Below, one piece after another: positions 1 through 10,208 of a DNA stretch of 64,000 bases. The position numbers and the translations under genes were made by a program. Origin of the DNA: Lacinutrix sp. MedPE-SW (GTDB lineage: Bacteria > Bacteroidota > Bacteroidia > Flavobacteriales > Flavobacteriaceae). The stretch lies in assembly GCF_001874145.1 (NCBI RefSeq), contig NZ_MPCX01000003.1:124001-188000 (forward strand), in the 5' to 3' direction. Numbering within the stretch: position 1 is the stretch's first letter; every line of letters begins with the position of its first letter. The notes under the pieces are model-generated. The model did not search any database. It worked only from the letters and a program-made list of their open reading frames with translations, and was not told the origin of the DNA.

Positions 1-2
1 TA

Positions 3-2846
3 AACTTTATCGTTGCCAACGTTGTTTCGGTAGCTATATTATTATTTATATTTAAACTGTTAGCTCCAAATATTCTTAGGTTTTTTAGTGCTCTAGAAAT
101 TTTCTTTGTAAACACTATTGGCTTACCGTTTAACTCTGGATCTATAATTGCTGGTTTAATTCTAATTGCTGCAATATATTTTAGCCTTAACTATACACAA
201 AAGAAAGGCTATAAACATTTAAATACAGGTATACTTTGTATAACATTTGTAGTAATAGGTTTCTCTTCTTGGTTAATGCTTCCTATTAGAGCTAATGCCA
301 ACGTAGTTATTAATGAAAATAACCCTTCTAGTGCAAGAGAACTTCTTGCATACTACAATTTAGAGCAATATCCAGAGACACATTTATTTTATGGCCCGCT
401 ATTTACAGACCAATACTCTGGTTTAGATGAAGATAAACCATATGTAGATGATAAACCTAAATACGAAAAAGATGAAGCCTTAGGCAAATATGTTATTGTT
501 AACGATTATAAAAACGCTAAACAAAACTATAATAGTGACCAAGCAGCAATATTACCTAGAATGTGGAGTGGCGAAAACGCCGAAAACTACATGCTATTTT
601 CTGGTTTTTTAGATTTTAGCTTAAAAGAAGAATATATTGTAGACCCATTTACTGAAAATAAAATTGCCGATTTTATTTCTAAATACCAAAACAACCAACT
701 CACAGAAAGTGAATATGATGGTTTTATGGCACAGTATGGTGATAAATTAAACTTATATTTAAATCAAGGAACTCAAAAAGATATTGCTTTAATAAATCAA
801 TTTAAAAATGAAGTTGTTAAAGGTAATGTAGATTATGAAGGCTATCATAATTTCCTAAAAACTTACGGGCAACAATATTTAGATATTAAAAAACCATCAT
901 TAGGAAGTAATATTGCATACTTACTTGAATACCAATTAGGCTATATGTATTGGCGTTATTTTATGTGGAATTTTACAGGACGCCAAGACGATATTCAAGG
1001 AGAATATAACAACCATGGTAATTGGATAAGCGGTATAAAAGCTTTTGATGCATGGCATTTAGGACAGTCTCAAGATAATTTACCTAGCGATGTAGAAAAT
1101 AATAAAGCAAGAAACACCTATTACTTTTTGCCTTTAATTTTAGGACTAATAGGCTTATTCTTTATTTTTAATAAAGACAAAAAACTCTTTTGGGTATTAC
1201 TTGTATTTTTCTTGTTTACAGGTTTAGCAATACAAGTTTATACCAATGTTAGACCTTTTGAGCCTCGTGAAAGAGATTACTCTGTCGTAGGTTCATTTTA
1301 TGTATTTGCAATTTGGATTGGTTTTGGTGTTTATGCAATTTTCGACATGCTTAAAACCAAAATAAAAAACAGCATGCTCGCGCCTGCTGTTGGTTTAGTA
1401 TGCTTAATTCTAGTACCTGGAATTTTAGCAGCAAATAACTGGGACGACCATGATAGGTCTAACAAGTACACAGCATTATCTATGGCAAAAAAATATTTAG
1501 ATTCTTGTGCAGAAAATGCCATACTATTTTCAATAGGAGATAACGATACATTTGCACTTTGGTATGCACAGGAAATTGAAAATTATAGAACCGATGTGCG
1601 TGTAGTTAATACCAGTTTATTTCAAACCGATTGGTATATAGACCAAATGAAACGTAAAGCCTATGAAAGCGACCCAGTACCTTCTCAATTAACTCATGAC
1701 CAATACAAGTACGGTACACGAGATTATATCATGAAACGTACTAATTATTACGACCCTAAAACTGAAGAGTACAAACCTACTTTTAGCAGAGACACGCTTT
1801 CTATTAAAGAATTTTTAGATTTTGTTTCAAGCGACAACCCTAAAACTAAATTTAAACGTATAATTCAATTGCAAGGCGAAGATCCAAAACAATACCCATC
1901 GCAATTACTAAACACAAACTATTTTCCGGTAGAAAATATTCGAGTTCCGGTTAATAAAAATGAAGTTTTAAGTAATGGCCTTGTAAAAGAAAAGGATGCA
2001 GATCAAATTGTAGATTATATAGACATTAAAATTAAAGAAAGTGCCATATACAAGCAACGTTTATTAATGTTAGACATTGTTGGTAACAATAACTGGGAAA
2101 GACCAATTTACTTTACTGGTGGAGCTTTTGGAGATGATGATTACATCTGGATGAAAGACTATTTACAACTAGATGGTATGTGTTATAAATTAGTACCTAT
2201 TAAAACACCTGTTGAACGTGCAAATCCATTTGATATGGGTCGTGTAGACAGTGATTTAATGTATAATAAAGTTAAAAATTGGGATTGGGGAAATAGCGGT
2301 AGCGATAAAATTTACCATGATCCTGAAACGCGTAAAAACGCTATAACATATAGAGGTAACTTAGCACGTTTAATGGAAACTTTAATAAACGAAAAACAGT
2401 TAGAAAAGGCTGAAGAAATAGCAGATATAGCTATGGAAAATATGCCTGTAAACTACTACGGTTACTACACGCTTTTAGAACCTTATATTAGTGGTTATTA
2501 TGAAGTTGATGCAAAAGAAAAAGCCAGACAACTTTTTAAAGATGTTGCTGTTAAATATCAAGAAAACTTAAAGTATTATAGCGAGTTAACCAGAGAGAAT
2601 CAGCTTAAAAACGGTGAAAATATCATTACAGACTTAGAACGCTATAGAGCTTTAATTATAGTATTAGTAGAGTATGATGAAGACTTTGCAGAAGAAGAAT
2701 TTAAAACGTTTCAATATCACGAAGAATTATTTAGCGATTTAATGCCTAGTGAACAGCCAATAAGACAGCCACAAATTAGAGAAGAACGCGATATTAATAG
2801 AGATAGTAGCATTCCTAACTTAACTCCACAAACAACCGAAGAGTAG
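3..2846 (+). CDS. DUF2723 family integral membrane protein (3' part; start lies before the window)
   Basis: The reading frame is open from base 3 to the stop at 2846, so the N-terminal part is missing and internal methionines are not real starts. The visible part has several hydrophobic segments (about bases 20-290 and 1120-1440) and then a long soluble region. The sequence around NNWDDHDRSNKY, the SIGDNDTFALWYAQE stretch and NNWERPIYFTGG is typical of the DUF2723 family, which is common in Bacteroidota and distantly resembles PMT/GT-C glycosyltransferases. The C-terminus is helical and TPR-like, then Gln/Arg-rich. The enzymatic role is not established from sequence. A polysaccharide deacetylase follows after 3 bases, so the two are probably cotranscribed and may both act in envelope glycan metabolism (inference). 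Confidence 0.85.
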   Translation, partial: NFIVANVVSVAILLFIFKLLAPNILRFFSALEIFFVNTIGLPFNSGSIIAGLILIAAIYFSLNYTQKKGYKHLNTGILCITFVVIGFSSWLMLPIRANANVVINENNPSSARELLAYYNLEQYPETHLFYGPLFTDQYSGLDEDKPYVDDKPKYEKDEALGKYVIVNDYKNAKQNYNSDQAAILPRMWSGENAENYMLFSGFLDFSLKEEYIVDPFTENKIADFISKYQNNQLTESEYDGFMAQYGDKLNLYLNQGTQKDIALINQFKNEVVKGNVDYEGYHNFLKTYGQQYLDIKKPSLGSNIAYLLEYQLGYMYWRYFMWNFTGRQDDIQGEYNNHGNWISGIKAFDAWHLGQSQDNLPSDVENNKARNTYYFLPLILGLIGLFFIFNKDKKLFWVLLVFFLFTGLAIQVYTNVRPFEPRERDYSVVGSFYVFAIWIGFGVYAIFDMLKTKIKNSMLAPAVGLVCLILVPGILAANNWDDHDRSNKYTALSMAKKYLDSCAENAILFSIGDNDTFALWYAQEIENYRTDVRVVNTSLFQTDWYIDQMKRKAYESDPVPSQLTHDQYKYGTRDYIMKRTNYYDPKTEEYKPTFSRDTLSIKEFLDFVSSDNPKTKFKRIIQLQGEDPKQYPSQLLNTNYFPVENIRVPVNKNEVLSNGLVKEKDADQIVDYIDIKIKESAIYKQRLLMLDIVGNNNWERPIYFTGGAFGDDDYIWMKDYLQLDGMCYKLVPIKTPVERANPFDMGRVDSDLMYNKVKNWDWGNSGSDKIYHDPETRKNAITYRGNLARLMETLINEKQLEKAEEIADIAMENMPVNYYGYYTLLEPYISGYYEVDAKEKARQLFKDVAVKYQENLKYYSELTRENQLKNGENIITDLERYRALIIVLVEYDEDFAEEEFKTFQYHEELFSDLMPSEQPIRQPQIREERDINRDSSIPNLTPQTTEE

Positions 2847-2849
2847 TTT

Positions 2850-3500
2850 ATGAGATTTGTTCCTGTAAAAATACCAAGAGTAATAAAACGAATTTTCCCA
2901 AACTATGTTTGGGATTTTTCGTCTAATAACAAAACGCTATACCTTACTTTTGATGATGGACCAACACCAGAAATCACAAAGTGGACATTAAACATTCTCG
3001 AAAAATACAATGCAAAAGCCACCTTTTTTTGCATAGGAAATAATGTTGCAAAACATCCAGAGATTTTTCAATCGGTTTTAAATAAAGGCCACGCTGTTGG
3101 CAACCATACCCAGGATCATGTTAAAGGATGGAAAACAGATACTAATACCTATATAAATAATACGTTACAAGCCGAAACTATTATTAATAATGCATTAAAA
3201 ACAAGTGGTAAAAAAGTAAAACTATTTCGCCCGCCTTTTGGACAAATAAAAAAAAGTCAAGGCAAAAAAATAATTAATCTTGGCTATAAAATTATAATGT
3301 GGAGCGTTATAACTTTTGATTGGGAAAAGGAAATAAGTAAAGAAACGTGTTTAAAAAATGCCATTTCTAAAACTAAAAACGGAAACATTATAGTATTTCA
3401 CGACAGCATAAAAGCATCAAAAAACATGATGTACGCTTTACCAAAGTTTTTAGAGCACTTTAGCAAACAAGGCTATCAATTTAAAGCTATTAATTTTTAG
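2850..3500 (+). CDS. Polysaccharide deacetylase (NodB homology, CE4)
   Basis: This 216-residue protein carries the NodB set of motifs: TFDDGP at residues 33-38 (general base and metal Asp), HTQDH (the HxxxH-type metal ligands), RPPFGQ and IVFHDS near the C-terminus. CE4 enzymes remove N- or O-acetyl groups from peptidoglycan, chitin oligomers or other glycans using a divalent metal. No convincing signal peptide is seen; the N-terminus is basic (KIPRVIKRIF) and could sit at the membrane. The start lies 3 bases after the DUF2723 gene, suggesting one operon. Its stop overlaps tail to tail by 4 bases with the thioredoxin-fold gene on the other strand. The substrate cannot be told from sequence. 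Confidence 0.88.
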   Translation: MRFVPVKIPRVIKRIFPNYVWDFSSNNKTLYLTFDDGPTPEITKWTLNILEKYNAKATFFCIGNNVAKHPEIFQSVLNKGHAVGNHTQDHVKGWKTDTNTYINNTLQAETIINNALKTSGKKVKLFRPPFGQIKKSQGKKIINLGYKIIMWSVITFDWEKEISKETCLKNAISKTKNGNIIVFHDSIKASKNMMYALPKFLEHFSKQGYQFKAINF

Positions 3501-3793
3501 AAATAAGATTGTACAAGTGCTATTAAAGTATTTGCATCTTGTTCTCCACTCTGTCTCCATTTCATTTCACCATCTTTATAAATAATAAGTGTTGGTAAAC
3601 CTTTTACACGTAAAGCTTCAGAAAGTTCTTTGTTTTTTTCAACATCAATTTTAATAACTTTTGCTTTGTCGCCAAGTGCAGCTGCTACATCTCTTAACAC
3701 TGGATGCATTGCTGTTGACTGCTCATTCCATTCTGTAAAAAAGTCTAATAAGACTGGAATATTTACATCTATTAATTCTCCAAATTTTGACAT
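3497..3793 (-). CDS. Thioredoxin-fold protein lacking the CXXC active site
   Basis: The 98-residue length, the FFTEW...HPVL segment, the VIKIDVEKN strand and the GLPTLIIY cis-proline loop are those of a classical cytosolic thioredoxin. However, the four residues after Trp22, where thioredoxins have CGPC, read Asn-Glu-Gln-Ser, and no cysteine is present anywhere in the protein. It therefore cannot do dithiol-disulfide exchange. It may act as a binding or chaperone-like thioredoxin fold (inference). There is no signal peptide, so it is probably cytoplasmic. It is divergent from its upstream neighbour on the plus strand and lies downstream of a metallophosphoesterase gene on the same strand. A TATATTTG -7 box lies about 31 bases before the start. 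Confidence 0.85.
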   Translation of the reverse strand: MSKFGELIDVNIPVLLDFFTEWNEQSTAMHPVLRDVAAALGDKAKVIKIDVEKNKELSEALRVKGLPTLIIYKDGEMKWRQSGEQDANTLIALVQSYF

Positions 3794-3824
3794 TTCTTAA
3801 ACCTTCTATTTAAAGTTTGTTATA

Positions 3825-3832
3825 CAAATATA
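3825..3832 (-). promoter_or_regulatory. Predicted -7 box for the thioredoxin-fold gene
   Basis: On the minus strand this reads TATATTTG, an exact match to the Bacteroidota -7 consensus TAnnTTTG, about 31 bases before the ATG at 3793. No clear TTG -33 element is seen at the usual spacing. Confidence 0.45.
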
Positions 3833-3846
3833 ACATTTCCACTAAA

Positions 3847-5148
3847 TTAAGCATTATTTACACCCTTTTTAAGCTCGATTACAGTAATTTCTGGCCAAAT
3901 CCCTATTCTACCAGGAAAGGCAAGATAACCAAAGCCTCTGTTTACGTTTAAATACTTACCTGCTACCTCGTACATTCCTGCCCATTTTGGGTAACGGTAT
4001 TTTACAGGACTCCATTTTATACCTAAAGAAGGTACTTCTATACCAAACTGCATACCATGTGTATGGCCTGCTAAGGTTAAATGAATGTGCTTTTCAAAAT
4101 TAACTATATTAGTTTCGTTTGTTACAATATCATGATTATTTATATCGTCTTTATTTACTTCCATTTTATCAAAATCAAAATGCGAAGGATCATGAGACAT
4201 TAATATATTAAATTCATTGTCTCCAATGGTTTTAGTCGTTTCTTTTAAGCTTCCGCGTTTTGGAAAATGACGAGATGCTCCCCAGTTTTCAACACCAAGT
4301 AAATTTATTTTTTGACCATTTCGCTCTATCTGGCGGTTGTCATTCATTAGTAAATCGAAGCCAATTTTTCTATGAATCTCTTCTAATTCCCTTTGGTTTT
4401 TCGCATTTAAATCTGCATCTCCACCATAGGCGTAATATCCATAATCATGATTACCTAAAACTGCATATTTTCCATCTTTTGCTTTTAATTTTGCAAAAAC
4501 ATCTACCCATTTATTCATTTCTGCAGCTTTAGTATTTACAATATCTCCAGTAAATAAAATAGTATCACTTTCTTGCTCATTAATTAAATCAATACCATAT
4601 TCTATTTTCTCTCTGTTTTCTAAACTTCCAGAATGCACATCACTTATTTGTGTTATTTTATAACCATCAAACGCTTCTGGCAAATCTTCAAAATAGAGTA
4701 CATGTTTAACAACTTGGTAATTATACTTTCCTCTGTAAATCCCATAAATAAAAGAACTTAATGGAATTGCTGCTAAGCCTAAAGCTATTTTAGAAACAAA
4801 ACCTCTTCTACTAGTAGAATAAGCAATAGTATCTGCATCAGACTTTGCTGTTTTATTAAGTATAGTAAGAACAAAACGCACAATATCTTCACCAAACATA
4901 AATAGTACTAAAATTAGTTTTGGTACAAATAAAGTAACTAAAAAAGCAACTGCATAACCATGGCCATGAGTAAAACTTTCGCCTCTAACAAAATTGGCAT
5001 AGTAATAAATAAAGTTACCTACAACATAAGTACTCGCTAACCAATATATAACATAAATCCAATAACTTTTTGTAAGTGTTCTAATGGTTTGAAATGCATA
5101 CAAATCGAACGCAAATACCAGTAAAACAAGAATAATCCAACGGAGCAT
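3847..5148 (-). CDS. Membrane-anchored metallophosphoesterase (YkuE/YaeI-like)
   Basis: This 433-residue protein has about four hydrophobic segments in its first 140 residues, then a calcineurin-like phosphoesterase domain. The metal-binding motifs are clear: ISDVHSG (D-x-H), FTGDIVN (GD), LGNHDYG (GNHD), MSHDPSHF and LAGHTHGMQFG (GHTH). Related bacterial proteins such as YkuE/YaeI are linked to hydrolysis of lipid-linked phosphoesters including UDP-2,3-diacylglucosamine-type substrates, but the substrate here is unknown. An insertion of about 50 residues (DINNHDIVTNETNIVNF region) lies between SHDP and GHTH, which is slightly unusual. The gene is the first of a probable two-gene minus-strand unit with the thioredoxin-fold gene, 53 bases apart, although the second also has its own -7 box. 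Confidence 0.87.
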   Translation of the reverse strand: MLRWIILVLLVFAFDLYAFQTIRTLTKSYWIYVIYWLASTYVVGNFIYYYANFVRGESFTHGHGYAVAFLVTLFVPKLILVLFMFGEDIVRFVLTILNKTAKSDADTIAYSTSRRGFVSKIALGLAAIPLSSFIYGIYRGKYNYQVVKHVLYFEDLPEAFDGYKITQISDVHSGSLENREKIEYGIDLINEQESDTILFTGDIVNTKAAEMNKWVDVFAKLKAKDGKYAVLGNHDYGYYAYGGDADLNAKNQRELEEIHRKIGFDLLMNDNRQIERNGQKINLLGVENWGASRHFPKRGSLKETTKTIGDNEFNILMSHDPSHFDFDKMEVNKDDINNHDIVTNETNIVNFEKHIHLTLAGHTHGMQFGIEVPSLGIKWSPVKYRYPKWAGMYEVAGKYLNVNRGFGYLAFPGRIGIWPEITVIELKKGVNNA

Positions 5149-5164
5149 AAACTTAATTTTAACA

Positions 5165-5172
5165 CAAATATA
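5165..5172 (-). promoter_or_regulatory. Predicted -7 box for the metallophosphoesterase gene
   Basis: The minus strand reads TATATTTG, matching TAnnTTTG exactly, 16 bases before the ATG at 5148. No TTG at the expected -33 position was found. Confidence 0.4.
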
Positions 5173-5379
5173 TTAATAGTTACTACTAGTTTTTCTTACT
5201 AAATTGTTAAACGTTTTGATTTTTAATTCTTTAAACAGCATTTAATGTAAAACACTGTACAAAAACAACTTGTTTTAGGAGTTTTAACAATAAAAGCAAC
5301 AGCCTGCTCTATCCTATTAGTAATTCCTATTAATACATTTCACTATATTTAGACCTATTAAATTATCCAACCCATTTTA

Positions 5380-8316
5380 ATGAAATATAATATCATATTC
5401 CTATTTAGCTTTTTACTTCTACTTACGCAATGCAAAGAAGATAACAAACAAGAAAAATCTATAAAAAACAAACCTTTAATTGCTTACGTAAACCCATTTA
5501 TTGGTACTGGTGGTCATGGCCACACTTATCCTGGTGCTACAATGCCTTTTGGCATGATGCAACTTAGTCCAGATACACGTTTAGATGGTTGGGATGGTTG
5601 CTCTGGCTACCACTATAGCGATAATGAAATTTATGGTTTTTCACACACGCATTTAAGTGGTACAGGTGTTAGCGATTATGGCGATGTTTTAATAATGCCT
5701 ACTAACGAGCAGGTTTTTAATAATGGTGCAGATGGCAAAAAAGGATATAAATCTAAATTTTCTCACGATAATGAAATAGCAGAACCAGGATATTACAAAG
5801 TACATTTAGACGATACAGATATAAATGTTGAACTCACCGTTTCTAAACGCAGCGGCATACATAAATATCAATTTCCATCTCCTAATAACCAATACGCTAT
5901 TGTAGATTTAACACATAGAGATAAAGTTTTAGACGCGAAAATTGAAAAAATATCTGATACCGAAATTGTAGGCTATCGTTTTTCTGAAGCTTGGGCAACA
6001 GACCAACGTTTATACTTTGTAATAAAAACATCTCATGCATTTAATGATGTTTTACAATCGCCTCCAAAAACAGGAATGCCTGGAGCGCAAAAAATCGCAC
6101 TAAACTTTATAAACCCAAACAATGAGCCTGTTTATGTAAAAGTTGGAATTTCGGCAGTAGATATTGAAGGTGCAAAAGAAAATCTAAAAGCCGAAATAGG
6201 AAACCAATCTTTTAATCAAGTAAAAAAAACAGCTCAAGATTTCTGGGAAAAACAATTACAAAAAATAGTTGTAGAAAGTGATAATAAAGACTATAAAACT
6301 AACTTTTACACGTCTAGGTATCATGTTGCTTTAGCGCCAAATTTATATCAAGATGTTACAGGCAAATACCGTGGCATGGATATGGAAATTCACAAATCTG
6401 TAGGTTTCGATTATTACACTGTGTTCTCTCTTTGGGATACCTATCGTGCTGCACATCCATTATACACTATAATTGAACAGGATAAAACTAACGACTTTAT
6501 AAACACCTTTTTAGCAAAACATAACGAAGGCGGCATTATGCCTATTTGGGATTTAAGCGCCAATTATACCGGTTGCATGATTGGCTATCATGCGGTTCCT
6601 GTAATTGCAGACGCTTACCTAAAAGGTATTCGTGATTACGACCATAACTTAGCTTTAGAAGCCATGCTACATAGTGCCACACGTGATAAATTAGGTTTAA
6701 AAAGCTACAAAACGTTTGGGTATATTCCTGTAGAAGAAGAAAGCGAATCGGTATCAAAAACCTTAGAATATGCTTACGATGACTGGTCTATTGCACAAAT
6801 GGCAAAAGCCATGAATAAAACCGAAGTTTTTAAAAACTATACCCAAAGAGCTCAAAACTATAAAAACGTTTTCGATCCAGAAACGCAATTCATGCGTGGT
6901 CGTTTTCGTAACACTTGGTTCGGTCCTTTCGATCCCTACGAAGTAAACTTTAATTATACCGAAGCTAACGCATGGCAATATAGTTTTTATGTACCACAAG
7001 ATATTTCTGGCTTCATAAATTTATTAGGCGGCAAGCAAAACCTAGAAAAAAATCTTGATAAATTATTTGTTGCTACAAACAAAACTTCTGGCAGGCATCA
7101 AAAAGATATTACAGGATTAATTGGTCAATACGCTCATGGTAACGAGCCTAGTCATCACATGGCTTACCTTTATAATTTTGTAAATAAACCACATAAAACA
7201 CAAGAAAAAGTCCACCAAATATTAACCGAGTTATATACCAATACTCCAGATGGTATTTCTGGCAACGAAGATTGCGGTCAAATGAGCGCTTGGTACATAT
7301 TTAGTTCAATAGGTTTCTATCCAGTTACTCCAGGAAGCAATCAATACATAATAGGAACACCCTTATTTAAAAACGCAACTTTTAATTTAGAAAATGGAAA
7401 AACCTTTACGGTTTCAGCTACTAATTTAAGCGACACCAATAAATACATAGCATCAGCCAGTTTAAACGGAAAACCTTTACAGCAATCATTTATTACACAT
7501 CAAGATATAATGAATGGCGGAACGCTTCATTTTAAAATGACAAACTCACCGTCAAATTGGGCAACAAAAGATTCCGAAATTCCAGAAACAAAAATCGAAG
7601 AACACCTTATTGTAACACCACCATTTATTGCGAAAGGCGATACTGCTTTTAAAGGTGAAACCGAAGTTGTTCTTAACAGTAACACTAAAAATGCTGTTAT
7701 TTATTATTCTGAAAACAATTCAGAATTTAAAAAATACACAAAACCATTTAGTATTTCTGAAGCATTAAAACTAAATGTTTATGCAGAATTAAACGGAAAG
7801 AAAAGCAAAACAATTACTACCCATTTTTTTAAAATAGATCCTAATCTTTCAGTAACCTTAAAAACCAAATATGCTAACCAGTATAATGGCGGCGGAAACA
7901 ATGCGTTAATAGATGGTATACTAGGAACTCAAGATTTTAGAACAGGTACTTGGCAAGGCTATTTTAACGAAGACTTAGTGGCTATAGTTAATTTAGGCTC
8001 AGAAAAATTGGTAAACTTAGTTAAGATTAATTTTTTACAAGACCAACGCTCTTGGATTTTTTATCCTACAAAAGTAGAATGTTATGGCTCTAAAGATGGT
8101 ATTAACTTTACTAAAATTGATGATATTAGAGAGCCATTAGAGTTAATACCTCAAGAAGAGGTTTCTTTGTGGACTGCATATTTTAAACTAGTGCCAAAAA
8201 AGTACCAATACATAAAAATTGTAGCTAAGAAATTAGGCGATCTTCCTAAGTGGCATTTAGGCAGCAAACACGATGGCAAAAGCTGGTTATTTGCAGACGA
8301 GATAATAATAAAATAA
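5380..8316 (+). CDS. GH92 family alpha-mannosidase, lipoprotein with C-terminal discoidin-like domain
   Basis: This is a 978-residue exo-alpha-mannosidase of glycoside hydrolase family 92 (calcium-dependent, usually alpha-1,2/1,3 linkages). A lipobox LLLTQC places the lipidated Cys at residue 18. The family signature VNPFIGTGGHGHTYPGA starts about residue 38, followed by PFGMMQLSPDT; later GH92 blocks include the EYAYDDW segment, HGNEPSHHMAYLYN near residue 586 and GNEDCGQMSAWY near residue 628. After about residue 745 come a chitobiase-C-like beta domain and an F5/8 type C (discoidin) domain ending at the C-terminus. The protein is probably at the outer membrane or in the periplasm. With the MFS sugar transporter and glycosylasparaginase that follow, it suggests trimming of N-glycan mannose (inference). 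A TATATTTA -7-like box lies at 5344-5351. Confidence 0.93.
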   Translation: MKYNIIFLFSFLLLLTQCKEDNKQEKSIKNKPLIAYVNPFIGTGGHGHTYPGATMPFGMMQLSPDTRLDGWDGCSGYHYSDNEIYGFSHTHLSGTGVSDYGDVLIMPTNEQVFNNGADGKKGYKSKFSHDNEIAEPGYYKVHLDDTDINVELTVSKRSGIHKYQFPSPNNQYAIVDLTHRDKVLDAKIEKISDTEIVGYRFSEAWATDQRLYFVIKTSHAFNDVLQSPPKTGMPGAQKIALNFINPNNEPVYVKVGISAVDIEGAKENLKAEIGNQSFNQVKKTAQDFWEKQLQKIVVESDNKDYKTNFYTSRYHVALAPNLYQDVTGKYRGMDMEIHKSVGFDYYTVFSLWDTYRAAHPLYTIIEQDKTNDFINTFLAKHNEGGIMPIWDLSANYTGCMIGYHAVPVIADAYLKGIRDYDHNLALEAMLHSATRDKLGLKSYKTFGYIPVEEESESVSKTLEYAYDDWSIAQMAKAMNKTEVFKNYTQRAQNYKNVFDPETQFMRGRFRNTWFGPFDPYEVNFNYTEANAWQYSFYVPQDISGFINLLGGKQNLEKNLDKLFVATNKTSGRHQKDITGLIGQYAHGNEPSHHMAYLYNFVNKPHKTQEKVHQILTELYTNTPDGISGNEDCGQMSAWYIFSSIGFYPVTPGSNQYIIGTPLFKNATFNLENGKTFTVSATNLSDTNKYIASASLNGKPLQQSFITHQDIMNGGTLHFKMTNSPSNWATKDSEIPETKIEEHLIVTPPFIAKGDTAFKGETEVVLNSNTKNAVIYYSENNSEFKKYTKPFSISEALKLNVYAELNGKKSKTITTHFFKIDPNLSVTLKTKYANQYNGGGNNALIDGILGTQDFRTGTWQGYFNEDLVAIVNLGSEKLVNLVKINFLQDQRSWIFYPTKVECYGSKDGINFTKIDDIREPLELIPQEEVSLWTAYFKLVPKKYQYIKIVAKKLGDLPKWHLGSKHDGKSWLFADEIIIK

Positions 8317-8399
8317 CCATACATAAACTATACAACACAAATAATTAGCACTTTTAAAAGCTAATTTTAATTACATTTAGGCAACTAATTAACTAAACC

Positions 8400-10067
8400 A
8401 TGACAAATCAAAACAACAAATCTGCTTTAACTACTTTGGTTACAGTCTTCTTTTTTTGGGGATTTATAGCAGCATCTAACGGTGTGTTTATTCCGTTTTG
8501 TAAAACGTATTTTAATATCGATCAATTTCAATCTCAGTTAGTAGATTTTGCATTTTATGGTGCCTATTATATTGGTGCATTATCCTTATTTATTATCTCA
8601 AGTGCAGTTAAAAAAGACATCCTAAATAAATGGGGCTATAAAAACGGAATTATTTATGGCTTGTTACTTTCTGCTGTTGGCGCATTTGTAATGTATCCTG
8701 CAACTGCTGGTGCAGAACAAGGTCAAACTGCTGTTTTCTACCTTGTTCTTATTGCTTTATTTATAGTAGGCTTAGGGTTTTCTTTACAGCAAACTACAGC
8801 AAATCCTTTCGCTATTGCTCTTGGTGATCCTGCAACAGGATCGCATAGGCTAAATCTTGCTGGAGGAATTAACTCGTTTGGAACAACCATTGGACCTGTA
8901 GTTGTTGCTCTTGTAATTTTTGGTACCGCATCAGTAAGTCCAGAAGAACTGGTTAACATGATTAAAAATAATGAAATCACATTAAGTACTGTGCAAATGC
9001 TATACTTAGGCGTTGGTGTTTTATTTTTATTAGCTGCAGCATTATTCTATTTTTCAAAAAAATTACCTGCTTTAAAATCAGACACTGTATTTGAACCTGC
9101 TAACAAAGCAAGAAATTTACTTATAGTTTTAACCGTAGTTATAGTAGCTTGTTTTGGCTATATTTTTAGCACCTATTCTGGTGAAACAGTAGCTTCAGAA
9201 ACTTTAGAAAACACACGTTTAATATTATTATTTGTTGCCTTATTTGCTGTAGTTGCTTCTGTATTTATAGCAAATTCTAGTGCTAGTAAAAATGCTGTTG
9301 GTTGGGGAGCAATGAAGTATCCGCAATTGGTATTAGGTATGTTAGCTATCTTTTGTTACGTTGGTGTAGAAGTAACAATTCAAAGTAATCTAGGCGAGCT
9401 TTTAAAGCAAGTTGCAGATAAAGTTGCAAACTTAAATCCTTTAGGATTACCAGTTTTAAACGATGCACAAATCGCTCCATTTATTTCACTTTATTGGGGT
9501 GGATTAATGATTGGGCGTTGGGTTGGTGCTATTACTGTATTTAACCCAAGTAAAGGCTTAAAAAAATGGTTATTAATAATTGTACCTTACGTAGCTTTTG
9601 GTGTAATACTATTGGTTAATTATGGTAAATATTCTAGTGACCAAATTTTATTTTTCTGTGTATGTATAGCAGTACAAATTGTAGGTTTCTTTATGGCAAA
9701 AGACAATCCTGTAAACACATTAAAAATCTTTGCCTCATTAGGTGTTTTAGGTATGCTAATTGGCTTATTTACAACTGGTAATTTAGCCTTATTTGCCTTT
9801 TTATCTGGTGGTTTATTTTGTTCAATTATGTGGCCTTGTATATTTACTTTAAGTATTGCTGGTTTAGGAAAATACACTTCTCAAGGTTCTGCCTTTTTAA
9901 TTATGATGATTCTTGGCGGAGCAATTATTCCTCCTTTACAAGGTAAAATAGCCGATGTATTTACTATTCAATCATCATATTGGATTGCTGTAATGTGTTT
10001 TGGCTACTTGCTATTTTATGCCTTTAGAACAAAATCAGTATTAGACAAACAAGGTGTGGAATATTAA
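8400..10067 (+). CDS. Sugar MFS transporter (FucP/glucose-galactose type)
   Basis: The 555-residue polytopic membrane protein begins with [17 protein letters not shown] and has [28 protein letters not shown] and [22 protein letters not shown], all characteristic of the FucP/GluP branch of the major facilitator superfamily (proton-sugar symport). It is longer than the usual 420-440 residues because of extra sequence between the two six-helix halves and an added hydrophobic segment. Flavobacteria often pair this transporter type with glycan-degrading genes, and here it lies 83 bases after the GH92 mannosidase, so mannose or a similar hexose is the likely substrate (inference). A strong intrinsic terminator follows at 10092-10122, so the GH92-transporter pair is probably a transcription unit. 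Confidence 0.88.
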   Translation: MTNQNNKSALTTLVTVFFFWGFIAASNGVFIPFCKTYFNIDQFQSQLVDFAFYGAYYIGALSLFIISSAVKKDILNKWGYKNGIIYGLLLSAVGAFVMYPATAGAEQGQTAVFYLVLIALFIVGLGFSLQQTTANPFAIALGDPATGSHRLNLAGGINSFGTTIGPVVVALVIFGTASVSPEELVNMIKNNEITLSTVQMLYLGVGVLFLLAAALFYFSKKLPALKSDTVFEPANKARNLLIVLTVVIVACFGYIFSTYSGETVASETLENTRLILLFVALFAVVASVFIANSSASKNAVGWGAMKYPQLVLGMLAIFCYVGVEVTIQSNLGELLKQVADKVANLNPLGLPVLNDAQIAPFISLYWGGLMIGRWVGAITVFNPSKGLKKWLLIIVPYVAFGVILLVNYGKYSSDQILFFCVCIAVQIVGFFMAKDNPVNTLKIFASLGVLGMLIGLFTTGNLALFAFLSGGLFCSIMWPCIFTLSIAGLGKYTSQGSAFLIMMILGGAIIPPLQGKIADVFTIQSSYWIAVMCFGYLLFYAFRTKSVLDKQGVEY

Positions 10068-10091
10068 TATATCTTTTTAAAATATAAATTT

Positions 10092-10122
10092 AAGACTCAC
10101 ATTTTTGTGAGTCTTTTTTTTT
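10092..10122 (+). terminator. Intrinsic terminator after the sugar transporter
   Basis: A perfect 10-bp stem AAGACTCACA / TGTGAGTCTT with a TTTT loop is followed directly by a run of T. Confidence 0.9.
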
Positions 10123-10208
10123 CATTTTGTTATTTAAAGCCTCAGAATATTTATATTGTGATTAAAAGAAAAAAAACCTTCATAATCTAAACTAAAAATC
10201 ATGCTTTA

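Noticed and set aside
4260-4532. Plus-strand ORF inside the metallophosphoesterase gene
   Set aside because: It is the antisense shadow of conserved phosphoesterase coding sequence, including the GNHD region.
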